Made by a program: the position numbers and the translations under genes
Assembly (NCBI GenBank): GCA_020796225.1
Contig: CM036775.1
Coordinates: 10,276,671-10,340,670 of the forward strand
Reading direction: 5' to 3'
Source: Arion vulgaris
Lineage: Eukaryota > Mollusca > Gastropoda > Stylommatophora > Arionidae
DNA: 64,000 nt
In this document: positions 58,801 through 64,000 of the stretch, in pieces
Layout: every line of letters starts with the position of its first letter
Numbering within the stretch: the first letter of the stretch is position 1
The notes under the pieces: generated by a model
Databases searched by the model: none
Seen by the model: the letters and a program-made list of their open reading frames with translations, nothing else
What the model was told of the DNA's origin: nothing

Positions 58801-61800
58801 CAACGCGCTACGAACACGCTGGGCAGGCGAGCAAAGAGAGGTTTACAGACACATGACCAGCCCTAATCTTAATGACTTTATATTAGTTACCTCTCCATAC
58901 AGGTGGGCCTTTTCCGACTTCAGAGGTACCTTAATGACAACATCAACCATCATTCAGCAAAATATCACAAAATATTACTTTGTGATTACATGTTTAGGGA
59001 CATAGTTTGTTCCTTTCGTGCCAAAAGCGGCACATAGTGCAGAGGTTTTAGATCTCCATGTGATGCGGTTCGTTGCTAGCAGTTGGAGATCTTGTATGGT
59101 TTTACATCCCAATAGTTTACTTTTTGTTTGATGGTTCTTCGAAGAGTGGTCTTTGGTCTTCCACGTTTTTTTCCCAACTGGTGACCACATAAGGACTTGT
59201 TGATTTAGTCTCTTTTCGTCTGATCTAAGAACATGACCTAAATATTTCCACCTTCGTTTCCTTATAATATTTGATACGGGTTGTTGGTGTGTTCTATCTC
59301 TCACTGTGTTGTTAGAAACGAAATCACTCCATTTTACTTTAAATAATTTTCGTAGACATTTATTCTCAAAGCTGTCCAGTTTCTTATCAACTTTCTTTGT
59401 TGATTTCCAACTTTCACAACCGTAGGTCAGTACAGAAATCACACATGACCTAAATAATTTTACTTTTGTGCATATACTAAGGTCTTGAGATTGCCAGATA
59501 TTTGTTAATTTAATTTTAGGGACATATCAGAGCATTATTTTTAGACTCCGGACCCAACACATAACACTTAATAGTAATCATCATCATCATCAAATAGCTT
59601 CTCCTAAACAGAACTTTGCCACCCCAACAGTCCTTTGGAATTTCTCTCTCTCATGGTCAGATGTCCTGTCTCGGCAGTCATCATATTCAAACTATCAGTT
59701 ACATCCTAATCCACCTTCTCCGTGGTCTTCCTCTTCTCTTCTTTGCCGGTATGCCTCCTTCCATGATGGTCTTCTCCAGCCCTTTGTGTCTTTTTATTTG
59801 TCCAAAATACTTTAATTTTCTTATTTGTATCACCAGCCCGTTTTCTTTTTTGAACACTCCATATCAAACATGTTAAACCACTCTTTGTGATTTGTATGTA
59901 ACCTGATCCTAAGAGCAATTGTACATTGTGCAAGTTATGCGCCTACAAGTAGGCCAGCACATCCAATTTCTGCGACGCTTTTATTTACTAGGGTAGCTTC
60001 CTAGGCCCCTACCTCAGTCGCCTCTTACGACATGCCTTGTAGGTACAGTGTTACTATTCTTTGTTCCCTCGTGGGCTCCAGCACCAAATGTGTATTAAGT
60101 CTTCTTCTTTGTGTTCGTTCTTTACGACCAATTTAAATCACTTTTTGTGATATATTTGATCTTTGCCAATAACATGTATACGTTGCACATTGGTTTGGTA
60201 GGCCCCTAAACGCATAGACTTCTACACGTTTAGGACACATGCATCCGATTTCAGCCAAACCTCCTTATTCGCCTCTTACGACATGCATGGCAGGTAACAG
60301 TGGTTCTATTCTTTACACCCCAAATTTGGGCCCGGTAACCACTCGGACGTGTACTAAGTAAATTCTCAGGAAGTTAAACAATTTGTTAGATAATAATTTG
60401 TATCTTGTTGTTGTACTTTGTCAAACTCTCTCTCTCGCGATCATTCTTAAGCCGTTTTTATCATTCTATTGTGATATATAAACAGCCAAATATCAGACAG
60501 GATGTACGTGCATAACCTTCAGTACAAATTGAAGCTCAAGTGCTTATGTTTCGATGGTGTGTTCGATTTCAACCAGCGTTTACTGAGTTCGCTCTCCGTT
60601 AGACTTTTGCTGTCCCCAGCCAAAACCCACAAGGCAGCAGGTTGTTATTTTCTTTCAGGGCAGCGACCCGTAAACGACCTGCCCTCCCGGGCTGATGAGC
60701 GTCATCTGCCCAGCGTTGTCAAACTATTTTACTTTTCAGTTACACATTTCTTCTTAAGCACACAGTTTTACTGCAGTCTTCCGTTGTAGCGATAAAATAT
60801 TGTGTGCGAAATATCTGATTGTAGTAACGTTTTTGTATTTATTGATTAATTGATTGATATTGCACTTCGGTGAGTAACCATGTGTGCTCTGATTTCTTTC
60901 CTACACAGGAAGATCTCGGTAGCAGTGTGCGAACTCTGTAGCAATGCACAAACTCTGCAGCGGGAACTCGAGCAGCATGAACCTGTAGCAGGCACAAACT
61001 CAGCAGCATGAACTCCGTAGCAGTGCATGAACTCAAGTAGCAGTGCATGAACTCCGTAGCAGTGCATGAACTCAGTAGCAGTGCATGAACTCTGTAGCAG
61101 TGACGAACTCCGTAGCAGTGAACAAACTCCGTAGCAGTGAACAAACTCAGTAGCAGTGAACAACTCGTAGCAGTGAACGAACTCCGTAGCAGTGAACAAC
61201 TCAGTAGCAGTGAAGCGAACTCCGTAGCAGTGAACGAACTCCGTAGCAGTGAACGAACTCCGTAGCAGTGACGAACTCCATAGCAGTGACGAACTCCGTA
61301 GCAGTGAGCGAACTCAGCAGTACAACTGAGCAGTGCACAAACTCCGTAGCAGTGACGAACTCCGTAGCATAAGACTCCAGCATCTGCAAGTGTCCCGATG
61401 TAATTTAGAAGATGGTGACAATATTGTTGTAGGAATTTTATTTTTGTAATCTTTCTAATGAATTTTGATCGGGAAGCAACCTTCCAGCCTGCACTTCTAG
61501 TTTTTGAACTGCCAAGAGTTCTTTTACATGCTCAACTTGAAAACAGGACCTATGTTTTATCATCTGTCTCTGATAGGACTGGGAACTTGATCTCACCTAC
61601 ACTGAGATCTGAAATCTCTGGAAAAATATCCAGATTGCTCCACAGGTGAGTAAACTGAGAACCTTTGGAACAAAAGGGGAGTACATAACCTCTAAGTTTT
61701 TGTATGTAATGTGTAAGTACTATTTGATTGTAGTAAATTTATGTATGTAATATGATTTCCATGTGGCAGGAGGCTGCTGGTCAACAGAACTGTCTGGCTG

Positions 61801-62529
61801 AGTTCTCTTTCACTTACAAGATGGACGCTAAGATTGATAAACAAGATCCCAGTAAACTTGTGGTCAGTTGATTTTTTCTTCTCTCTCTCTCTCTTTCGAT
61901 CTTGTAGGATAGAACAAGACAATAGACAATACAGACTTGTTGGAAGAGAACAAGACAATAGACAATACAGACTTGTTGGAAGAGAACAAGACAATGTACA
62001 ATACAGACTTGTTGGAAGAGAACAAGACAATATACAATACAGACTTGTTGGAAGAGAACAAGACAATAGACAATACAGAATTGTTGGAAGAGAACAAGAC
62101 AATAGACAATACAGACTTGTTGGAAGAGAACAAGACAATACAGACTTGTTGGAAGATAACAAGACAATAGACAATACAGAATTGTTGGAAGAGAACAAGA
62201 CAATAGACAATACAGACTTGTTGGAAGAGAACAAGACAATACAGACTTGTTGGAAGATAATAAGACAATAGACAATACAGAATTGTTGGAAGAGAACAAG
62301 ACAATATACAATACAGACTTGTTGGAAGAGAAAAAGACAATAGACAATACAGACTTGTTGGAAGAGAACAAGACAATAGACAATACAGATTTCAGTAGTT
62401 TGGCTGTTTTGTTTGTATCAAGTAGTTATAAGTGATTAGACAAGTTTGTTGAACTCTTATTGTGTTGTTTATTTTTTGCTTAGGCATTGAAGACAGCCAT
62501 TGCTAAACCTCTGATGATGGTAACTGAAG
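46768..62529 (+). CDS. BLTP2: BLTP2/KIAA0100 (hobbit) homologue, N-terminal exons (continues off right edge)
   Basis: Bridge-like lipid transfer protein 2, an ER-anchored repeating beta-groove (RBG) protein placed at ER-plasma membrane contacts in animals. The visible exons give an N-terminal hydrophobic anchor, then EKIWLSSSLFNPDV, then VICIEDIRIQVDVSSHGD, HLINRILSFGS, RVHNVTVMLLKTM, YELCLNVNNFSCKALRSSE, CLAEFSFTYKMDAKID and LKTAIAKPLMMVTEG. These follow, in order, the human KIAA0100 N-terminal segments IDNLWISSKL, FGEVRIRTDL, FSIHVDAINIMVLKV, CEVSLCKINSKVLKSG, CLVELSLALDLCLKV and VDVWTLHAELHEG (recalled family knowledge). All internal exon phases from 54437 onward agree. About 200 of some 2,200 residues are in the window. 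An exon or exons between the anchor and EKIWLSS were not located. Confidence 0.82.
47225..49365 (-). mobile_element. LINE with RT and RNase H domains, 5'-truncated
   Basis: In order on the minus strand: WLHSYLVPLPKPGKDHTKI, IAARK-like ARKISCQLE, AAIDLEDAYNRVPL (RT), GSPLSPVLFN, MSYADDVLVYRQGKDREQLV (YADD catalytic box), KYLGLRFDRSLAF. The RNase H domain follows: VIIYTDGSVI, MEIMAVTKAM, FLSDSMSMLRKIETGW and FIFVPGHAGVRGNG. A stop-laden tail runs to 47225. Four frame breaks separate the pieces, so it is inactive. It is the longest LINE in the window and lies antisense in BLTP2 intron 1. Confidence 0.9.
49371..49633 (-). mobile_element. SINE family C at the LINE 5' truncation point
   Basis: Reverse copy. 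Target-site duplication ACCACTAGTGTC. Confidence 0.87.
49640..49995. other. No gene recognised
   Basis: T-rich intronic sequence; a decayed LINE fragment on the minus strand is possible but not supported. Confidence 0.4.
50000..50165 (-). mobile_element. tRNA-like SINE, family J
   Basis: The reverse strand reads GGCCGAATGGATTAGA (A-box-like) and GTGTTCGATCACTG (B-box-like). Confidence 0.55.
50243..50458 (+). mobile_element. tRNA-derived SINE family G
   Basis: GGCTTCGTGGTTAAACCGGT head, GGGTTAGAACCTGC B-box-like, and the body shared with 26205-26447. Confidence 0.7.
50480..50745 (+). mobile_element. tRNA-like SINE, family H
   Basis: GAGTTCGAATCACGCTGCGG carries a B-box match; the body includes AATGCCTAGAAAAATCAC. 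Only one copy seen. Confidence 0.5.
51118..51545 (-). mobile_element. LINE ORF 3' end, antisense
   Basis: Reverse copy of the [18 protein letters not shown] end. The opposite strand starts CCTTTTACCCCGGGTTGGGG and runs back to the RT C-terminus. Confidence 0.85.
51550..52640. repeat. Degenerate long tandem repeat
   Basis: Recurring fragments GATATTTTAGTGTA, TTTCCAG(T/A)-AGCTTGGT, GGAATCTGTGG and GCATGTGTCTGTACATTG suggest four eroded units of 200-250 bases. No coding capacity. Confidence 0.6.
52640..53290 (-). mobile_element. LINE RT fragment, antisense
   Basis: The minus strand reads LPIKLQNVDIKQTIEAKYLG, IFTADGSIDSEISNRC, a frame change, then MRCLRRAAGVTIRDKIRNEE and [19 protein letters not shown]. 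Thumb plus C-terminal end of the same family as 40.5-41.3 kb. Confidence 0.85.
53290..53690 (-). mobile_element. Second LINE RT C-terminal fragment, antisense
   Basis: The minus strand reads [24 protein letters not shown], then [20 protein letters not shown]: nearly the same sequence as 41033-41260 reversed. Confidence 0.83.
53690..54345. repeat. Tandem repeat of about 80 bp from LINE RT coding sequence, about 6 units, split by a SINE
   Basis: Unit TGACTAGTTTTCTTCTATCG, TTTGATGTCAGCGTCCATGT, TTGGCACTGATAGCATAATG, AAGAAAGATTATGCAG. The reverse strand reads [18 protein letters not shown], the segment present once at about 40900-40950. A family A SINE interrupts it. Confidence 0.87.
53964..54219 (-). 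mobile_element. SINE family A inserted in the 80-bp array
   Basis: Reverse copy. Target-site duplication GCACTGATAG from the array unit. Confidence 0.87.
54437..54486 (+). CDS. BLTP2: BLTP2 coding exon (LEKIWLSSS)
   Basis: 50 nt, CTTTAG acceptor, GTCAG|GTATGT donor, phases 0 to 2. Reads ELEKIWLSSSLFNPDV, matching VEIDNLWISSKLLSHDL of human KIAA0100. A 20-bp minisatellite begins soon after the donor. Confidence 0.78.
54500..54990. repeat. Minisatellite CTAGGTCAATGTATAACTAG, split by a SINE E
   Basis: About 20-base units start 25 bases after a BLTP2 donor and resume after the SINE at 54581-54779. Confidence 0.88.
54581..54779 (-). mobile_element. tRNA-derived SINE family E
   Basis: Reverse copy. 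Target-site duplication AGGTCAATG taken from the minisatellite. Confidence 0.84.
55255..55475. repeat. Minisatellite CACTGACTCGCTGTTGATTGT, about 10 units
   Basis: 21-base units with TTCTACCCACTTGCTG variants; related in motif to the arrays at 57.0-57.5 kb. Confidence 0.88.
55530..55775 (+). mobile_element. LINE ORF 3' end
   Basis: The plus strand is open: [63 protein letters not shown] then stop. The best preserved copy of this terminus. Confidence 0.87.
55802..56672 (+). mobile_element. SINE family B with a nested family A SINE and a duplicated 3' tail
   Basis: The family B body is interrupted at 56169-56419. Its terminal unit from ACAAACTGTATGGCGTGG is present twice (from about 56490 and 56580). 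Target-site duplication ATTGTTGT(G/A)TTG. Confidence 0.88.
56169..56419 (+). mobile_element. SINE family A nested in family B
   Basis: GCCCCAAGTGGTTACTGGGG to GAAGAAGAAGAAG. Target-site duplication ATATCCTA(T/C)A. Confidence 0.87.
56792..56942 (+). CDS. BLTP2: BLTP2 coding exon (EDIRIQVD)
   Basis: 151 nt, TCCACAG acceptor, GGATCC|GTGAGT donor, phases 2 to 0. Reads KPIVICIEDIRIQVDVSSHG, then QSQPLTHLINRILSFGS. IEDIRIQVD corresponds to the strand FGEVRIRTD, and LINRILSFGS to the helix before the next RBG strand. Confidence 0.8.
57000..57290. repeat. 20-bp minisatellite TGTTATTTCTACTGACTCAC, about 14 units
   Basis: Near-perfect units, upstream of the BLTP2 exon at 57511. Confidence 0.92.
57290..57505. 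repeat. 22-bp minisatellite made of a BLTP2 3' splice-site tract
   Basis: Unit TTGTTCTACCCACTGACTGA, about 9 copies. The final copy is the real acceptor region, TTGTTCTACCCACTGAACAG, at 57491-57510. Confidence 0.9.
57511..57629 (+). CDS. BLTP2: BLTP2 coding exon (VHNVTVMLLKTM)
   Basis: 119 nt, GAACAG acceptor, GACAG|GTGAGT donor, phases 0 to 2. Reads YGGLRVHNVTVMLLKTMVPD, then CLIHFSSPEICVDISASSD, matching VDAINIMVLKV and WHIQISRSRFLLDSD of KIAA0100. Both splice sites are embedded in minisatellites built from copies of the same sites. Confidence 0.83.
57625..57940. repeat. Minisatellite made of copies of a BLTP2 5' splice site
   Basis: Begins with the real donor GACAGGTGAGTCAGGTGTCT and repeats ACAGGTGAGT or CATGTGAGT at about 57648, 57688, 57767, 57797, 57830 and 57894, separated by GTGTCTGTGACAGG and GGGAGAAGTGA blocks. 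Confidence 0.9.
57963..58020 (+). CDS. BLTP2: BLTP2 coding exon (YELCLNVNNFSCKALRSSE)
   Basis: 58 nt, TCCACAG acceptor, TCTGAG|GTGAGT donor, phases 2 to 0. Matches RLICEVSLCKINSKVLKSG of human KIAA0100, an RBG beta strand. Confidence 0.82.
58065..58150. repeat. 18-bp repeat CACACAGTTGTCGCACAGCC
   Basis: Four or five units just after the BLTP2 exon donor at 58020. Confidence 0.8.
58215..58463 (+). mobile_element. SINE family A, full length
   Basis: CGCACCCGAGTGG to AACGCAAAGAAGAAG. Target-site duplication AAATACAC(C/T)CG. Confidence 0.87.
58466..58625 (+). mobile_element. LINE RNase H/tail remnant
   Basis: The plus strand reads RNDKADRLAKKGSTQEQ, similar to the end of a LINE RNase H (NE-AD-LAK-G). 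It is interrupted by a SINE E at 58630 and resumes after 58828. Confidence 0.6.
58630..58828 (-). mobile_element. tRNA-derived SINE family E
   Basis: Reverse copy. Target-site duplication AAAGAGAGGTT. Confidence 0.84.
58975..59520 (-). mobile_element. LINE RT C-terminal region
   Basis: The minus strand is open for 155 codons: [58 protein letters not shown], then the [18 protein letters not shown] end. Other copies at 15.2 kb and, tail only, at 63.25 kb. Confidence 0.88.
59580..59848 (-). mobile_element. LINE RT 3' end, antisense
   Basis: Reverse of the 10.2-10.45 kb segment (CATCATCATCAAATAGCTTC, CTCCGTGGTCTTCCTCTT, CCTCCTTCCATGATGG). Confidence 0.8.
59849..60093 (-). mobile_element. SINE family C
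   Basis: Reverse copy, AACACTCCATATCAAACATG to GGGCTCCAGCACCA. Confidence 0.84.
60101..60347 (-). mobile_element. SINE family A
   Basis: Reverse copy. Target-site duplication GTGTA(T/C)TAAGT. Confidence 0.87.
60455..60725 (+). mobile_element. Dispersed repeat family I, longest copy
   Basis: CATTCTATTGTGATATATAA to GCCCTCCCGGGCTGATGAGC, with CCAGCGTTTACTGAGTTCGC in the middle. Confidence 0.75.
60905..61380. repeat. 19-20-bp minisatellite GAACTCCGTAGCAGTGAAC, about 24 units
   Basis: Units vary between GTGCATGAACTC and GTGAACGAACTC. In a BLTP2 intron. Confidence 0.92.
61384..61650 (+). repeat. Dispersed coding-like repeat, copy 2
   Basis: Reads ATFQPALLVFELPRVLLHAQ, then TYVLSSVSDRTGNL. It ends at a strong CACAG|GTGAGT donor-like site, but it is a repeat also present at 4275-4500, so it is not called as a BLTP2 exon. 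Confidence 0.6.
61770..61862 (+). CDS. BLTP2: BLTP2 coding exon (CLAEFSFTYKMDAKID)
   Basis: 93 nt, GTGGCAG acceptor, phases 0 to 0. Reads EAAGQQNCLAEFSFTYKMDA, then KIDKQDPSKLV, equivalent to EDTCLVELSLALDLCLKV. The donor is either GTG|GTCAGT or CTT|GTGGTC; both keep the phase. A 38-bp minisatellite follows within 60 bases. Confidence 0.8.
61917..62395. repeat. Minisatellite ACAAGACAATAGACAATACAGACTTGTTGGAAGAGA (about 38 bp, 12 units)
   Basis: Starts about 55 bases after the BLTP2 exon at 61770-61862. Shorter 26-base units lack the AGACAAT part. Both strands stay open because of the repeat. Confidence 0.93.
62484..62529 (+). CDS. BLTP2: BLTP2 coding exon (LKTAIAKPLMMVTEG)
   Basis: 46 nt, TGCTTAG acceptor, GAAG|GTGAGT donor, phases 0 to 1. 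Reads ALKTAIAKPLMMVTE, aligning with ITVDVWTLHAELHEG. It is the last exon recognised before the right edge. Confidence 0.75.
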
Positions 62530-62675
62530 GTGAGTTCATGTCTACAGGTGATGTGGGGGTTATAGTGGGCTGCCACAGCTGCGATGTCAGTTTTAGTACC
62601 TCTTAGAGGACCAGGGTAAAAACCATGTTTTTACAAACCATTAAAAAAAGTAATACATTTCGCTGTGTATTGACG

Positions 62676-62918
62676 GGGCTCGCAAGGGGAGCAAAGAATA
62701 GTAACACTGCGACCTACAAGGCATGTCCTAAGAGGCGAATGAGGTAGGGGCCTAGGGAAGCTACTCTAGTAAATAAAAACGTCACAGAAATCAGATGTGC
62801 TGGCCTACTTATAGGTGCAAAACTGACACGACATACAATCACTCTTAGGCTCAGATAACATACAAATCACAAATAGGGGTTTAATAAATGGTAGATATGG
62901 AGTGTTCGATGAAGAAAA
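62676..62918 (+). mobile_element. SINE family C
   Basis: GGGGCTCGCAAGGGGAGCAA head to GATATGGAGTGTTCGATGA tail. Confidence 0.85.
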
Positions 62919-62919
62919 T

Positions 62920-63245
62920 AATAAAACATTTTTATACAGACAGTTGTTATTAGTTTTGTTATAAAACTGTTATTTATTTATATATATATATGTAGAACAT
63001 GTTATCATATATCAACATGTTTAGAATTGAATTCTCTGTTTATTTATATTTGATGAAATATTTCTCAATAAGAATAGGGAAGTGAAAAATGACTTTTAGT
63101 AAGAAGGAAAAAAAGTAATAAAATGAGGGAAAAATTGTCACTTAACAATCCTTTGGAATATATTCTTATACATCTGCAAGCCATACAACATTTTCTATTC
63201 TTCTTCTTCTCATCGTTCTTTTGGACCATTTTTATCATTTTTATT
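62920..63245. other. No gene recognised
   Basis: AT-rich intronic sequence with a short TA run at 62977. Confidence 0.5.
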
Positions 63246-63335
63246 GGGTAACAAACCACATTACATGGAAATCTAAAACCTCTGCCCTATGTGCCGTCTT
63301 TGGCACGAAAGGAACAAACTAACTAACTATTGGGA
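63246..63335 (+). mobile_element. LINE 3' tail fragment
   Basis: AACAAACCACATTACATGGA to GGAACAAACTAACTAAC matches the ends of the copies at 15.7 and 58.98 kb. Confidence 0.75.
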
Positions 63336-63349
63336 TATATGAACATCCA

Positions 63350-63580
63350 CACCAAGAATGTGTGTGATACATCACATCTTCAGTACCATTTTGAGCTCTG
63401 GTGCTTGGTCTTTGGTGACGTGTCTGATTTCAACCATCGTTTACTGGGTTCGCTCTCCATCAGCCTTTGGCTGTTCCCAGCCAACTTGTAAGGCAGCAGG
63501 TTGTTATTTTCTTTTAAGGTAGCGACCCTTAGATGACCTACCTTCCCGGGTTATTGAGTGTCATCTGCCCAGGTTACGGT
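63350..63580 (+). mobile_element. Dispersed repeat family I
   Basis: CATCACATCTTCAGTACCAT through GCTCTCCATCAGCCTTTGGC to CTACCTTCCCGGGTTATTGA. Confidence 0.75.
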
Positions 63581-63724
63581 TTTTGTTGGAACTACTTTTG
63601 GACTACTTGATTTGTCTGTCATCCAGATTTGTGTACGGTTTACTCCGCTAGCCTTTGATTGTCCCCCAATCAAACTACAAGACAGTAGTAGATATTTCTA
63701 TTCATGCTACATCCATAATTACAT

Positions 63725-63975
63725 ACTTCAGGGGGGGACTGCCTAGAGTAGTTGATAGTAGCTCAGCCTGCTAGCTGTGAGACGCCTCATAGCTCGGGTT
63801 CGAACCTACTGTCCGGCATTTGTTCGAGTCCCTGGTCTTACTCAGGACGATAACGTGAGTACCTCTGAAGTCGGAGAAAATCTGCCTGTATGGCGAGGAA
63901 TACTAATTACGAGTACATTGAGCACACGCTGCCAGTGTAAAGTAATTTACAATGTGCACGCTGCTGCCATTGTAA
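63725..63975 (+). mobile_element. tRNA-derived SINE family D
   Basis: Head GATAGTAGCTCAGCCTGCTA with B box GGGTTCGAACC, body GTACCTCTGAAGTCGGAGAA and CTGTATGGCGAGG, tail TGCACGCTGCTGCCATTGTA. A reversed fragment of the body (58890-58935) lies in a BLTP2 intron. Confidence 0.78.
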
Positions 63976-64000
63976 GAAATTGGAAAAACAGATTTTCACG

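Noticed and set aside
58900..58960. Possible BLTP2 exon reading VGLFRLQRYLNDNINHH after a CATACAG acceptor
   Set aside because: The sequence is the reversed body of the family D SINE at 63.85 kb (GTACCTCTGAAGTCGGA), so it is repeat.
61451..61648. Possible BLTP2 exon reading FQPALLVFELPRVLLHA and ending at CAG|GTGAGT
   Set aside because: A second copy exists at 4275-4500, far from the gene, and the flanking BLTP2 exons (58020 and 61770) already join in phase and match the family without it.
61814..62383. Open frames of 140-190 codons on both strands (LVGREQDN and VLFSSNKSVLSI repeats)
   Set aside because: Artefacts of the 38-bp minisatellite in a BLTP2 intron.

Overview
This is a window of an animal (metazoan) nuclear genome, not a microbe. 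It has GT-AG introns, short exons scattered over tens of kilobases, many SINE and LINE fragments, Penelope-like elements and long minisatellites. The coding content and the retrotransposon mix suggest an invertebrate, perhaps a lophotrochozoan, but the sequence alone does not settle the clade.

Two real genes can be supported, arranged head to head. On the minus strand, MED13 (the Mediator CDK8-module subunit) starts at 46441 and runs leftward through at least twelve coding exons to 5525. Its C-terminal half lies off the left edge. On the plus strand, a BLTP2/KIAA0100 (hobbit) homologue, a bridge-like lipid transfer protein, starts at 46768 and runs rightward through at least seven exons to 62529. 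The rest lies off the right edge, and at least one early exon was not found. The two start codons are 326 bases apart, and the interval holds a CCAAT box and YY1-like ATGGC motifs, which suggests a bidirectional promoter.

Everything else is intronic repeat. Non-LTR retrotransposon fragments occur at about 6.0, 9.9, 12, 15, 18, 20-21, 33, 35-41, 43, 47-49, 51-55, 58-60 and 63 kb. Penelope-like 3' ends with a GIY-YIG domain occur at 2.8-4.1 and 14.7-15.1 kb. One hAT-like MITE lies at 10.65 kb. At least eight short tRNA-like or modular SINE families are present, many with clear target-site duplications. More than twenty tandem arrays are present, the largest being 3.5 kb at 26.5-30.0 kb.

No defence system, operon or new enzyme is visible. 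The unusual signals are structural. (1) Minisatellites have grown directly out of splice sites of both genes, so tandem copies of a real 5' splice site sit beside the true one. (2) At least three LINE or SINE 3' ends carry tandem copies of their last 79-90 bases, which correspond to the ORF C-terminus (the DKLYG region). (3) The SINE families are modular: they share a central core, and the long class carries LINE ORF C-terminal sequence as its tail. (4) MED13 exon 9 and exon 12 carry several frame breaks, including an exact 11-bp tandem duplication. Together with deletion-rich repeat copies nearby, this points to uneven assembly quality.
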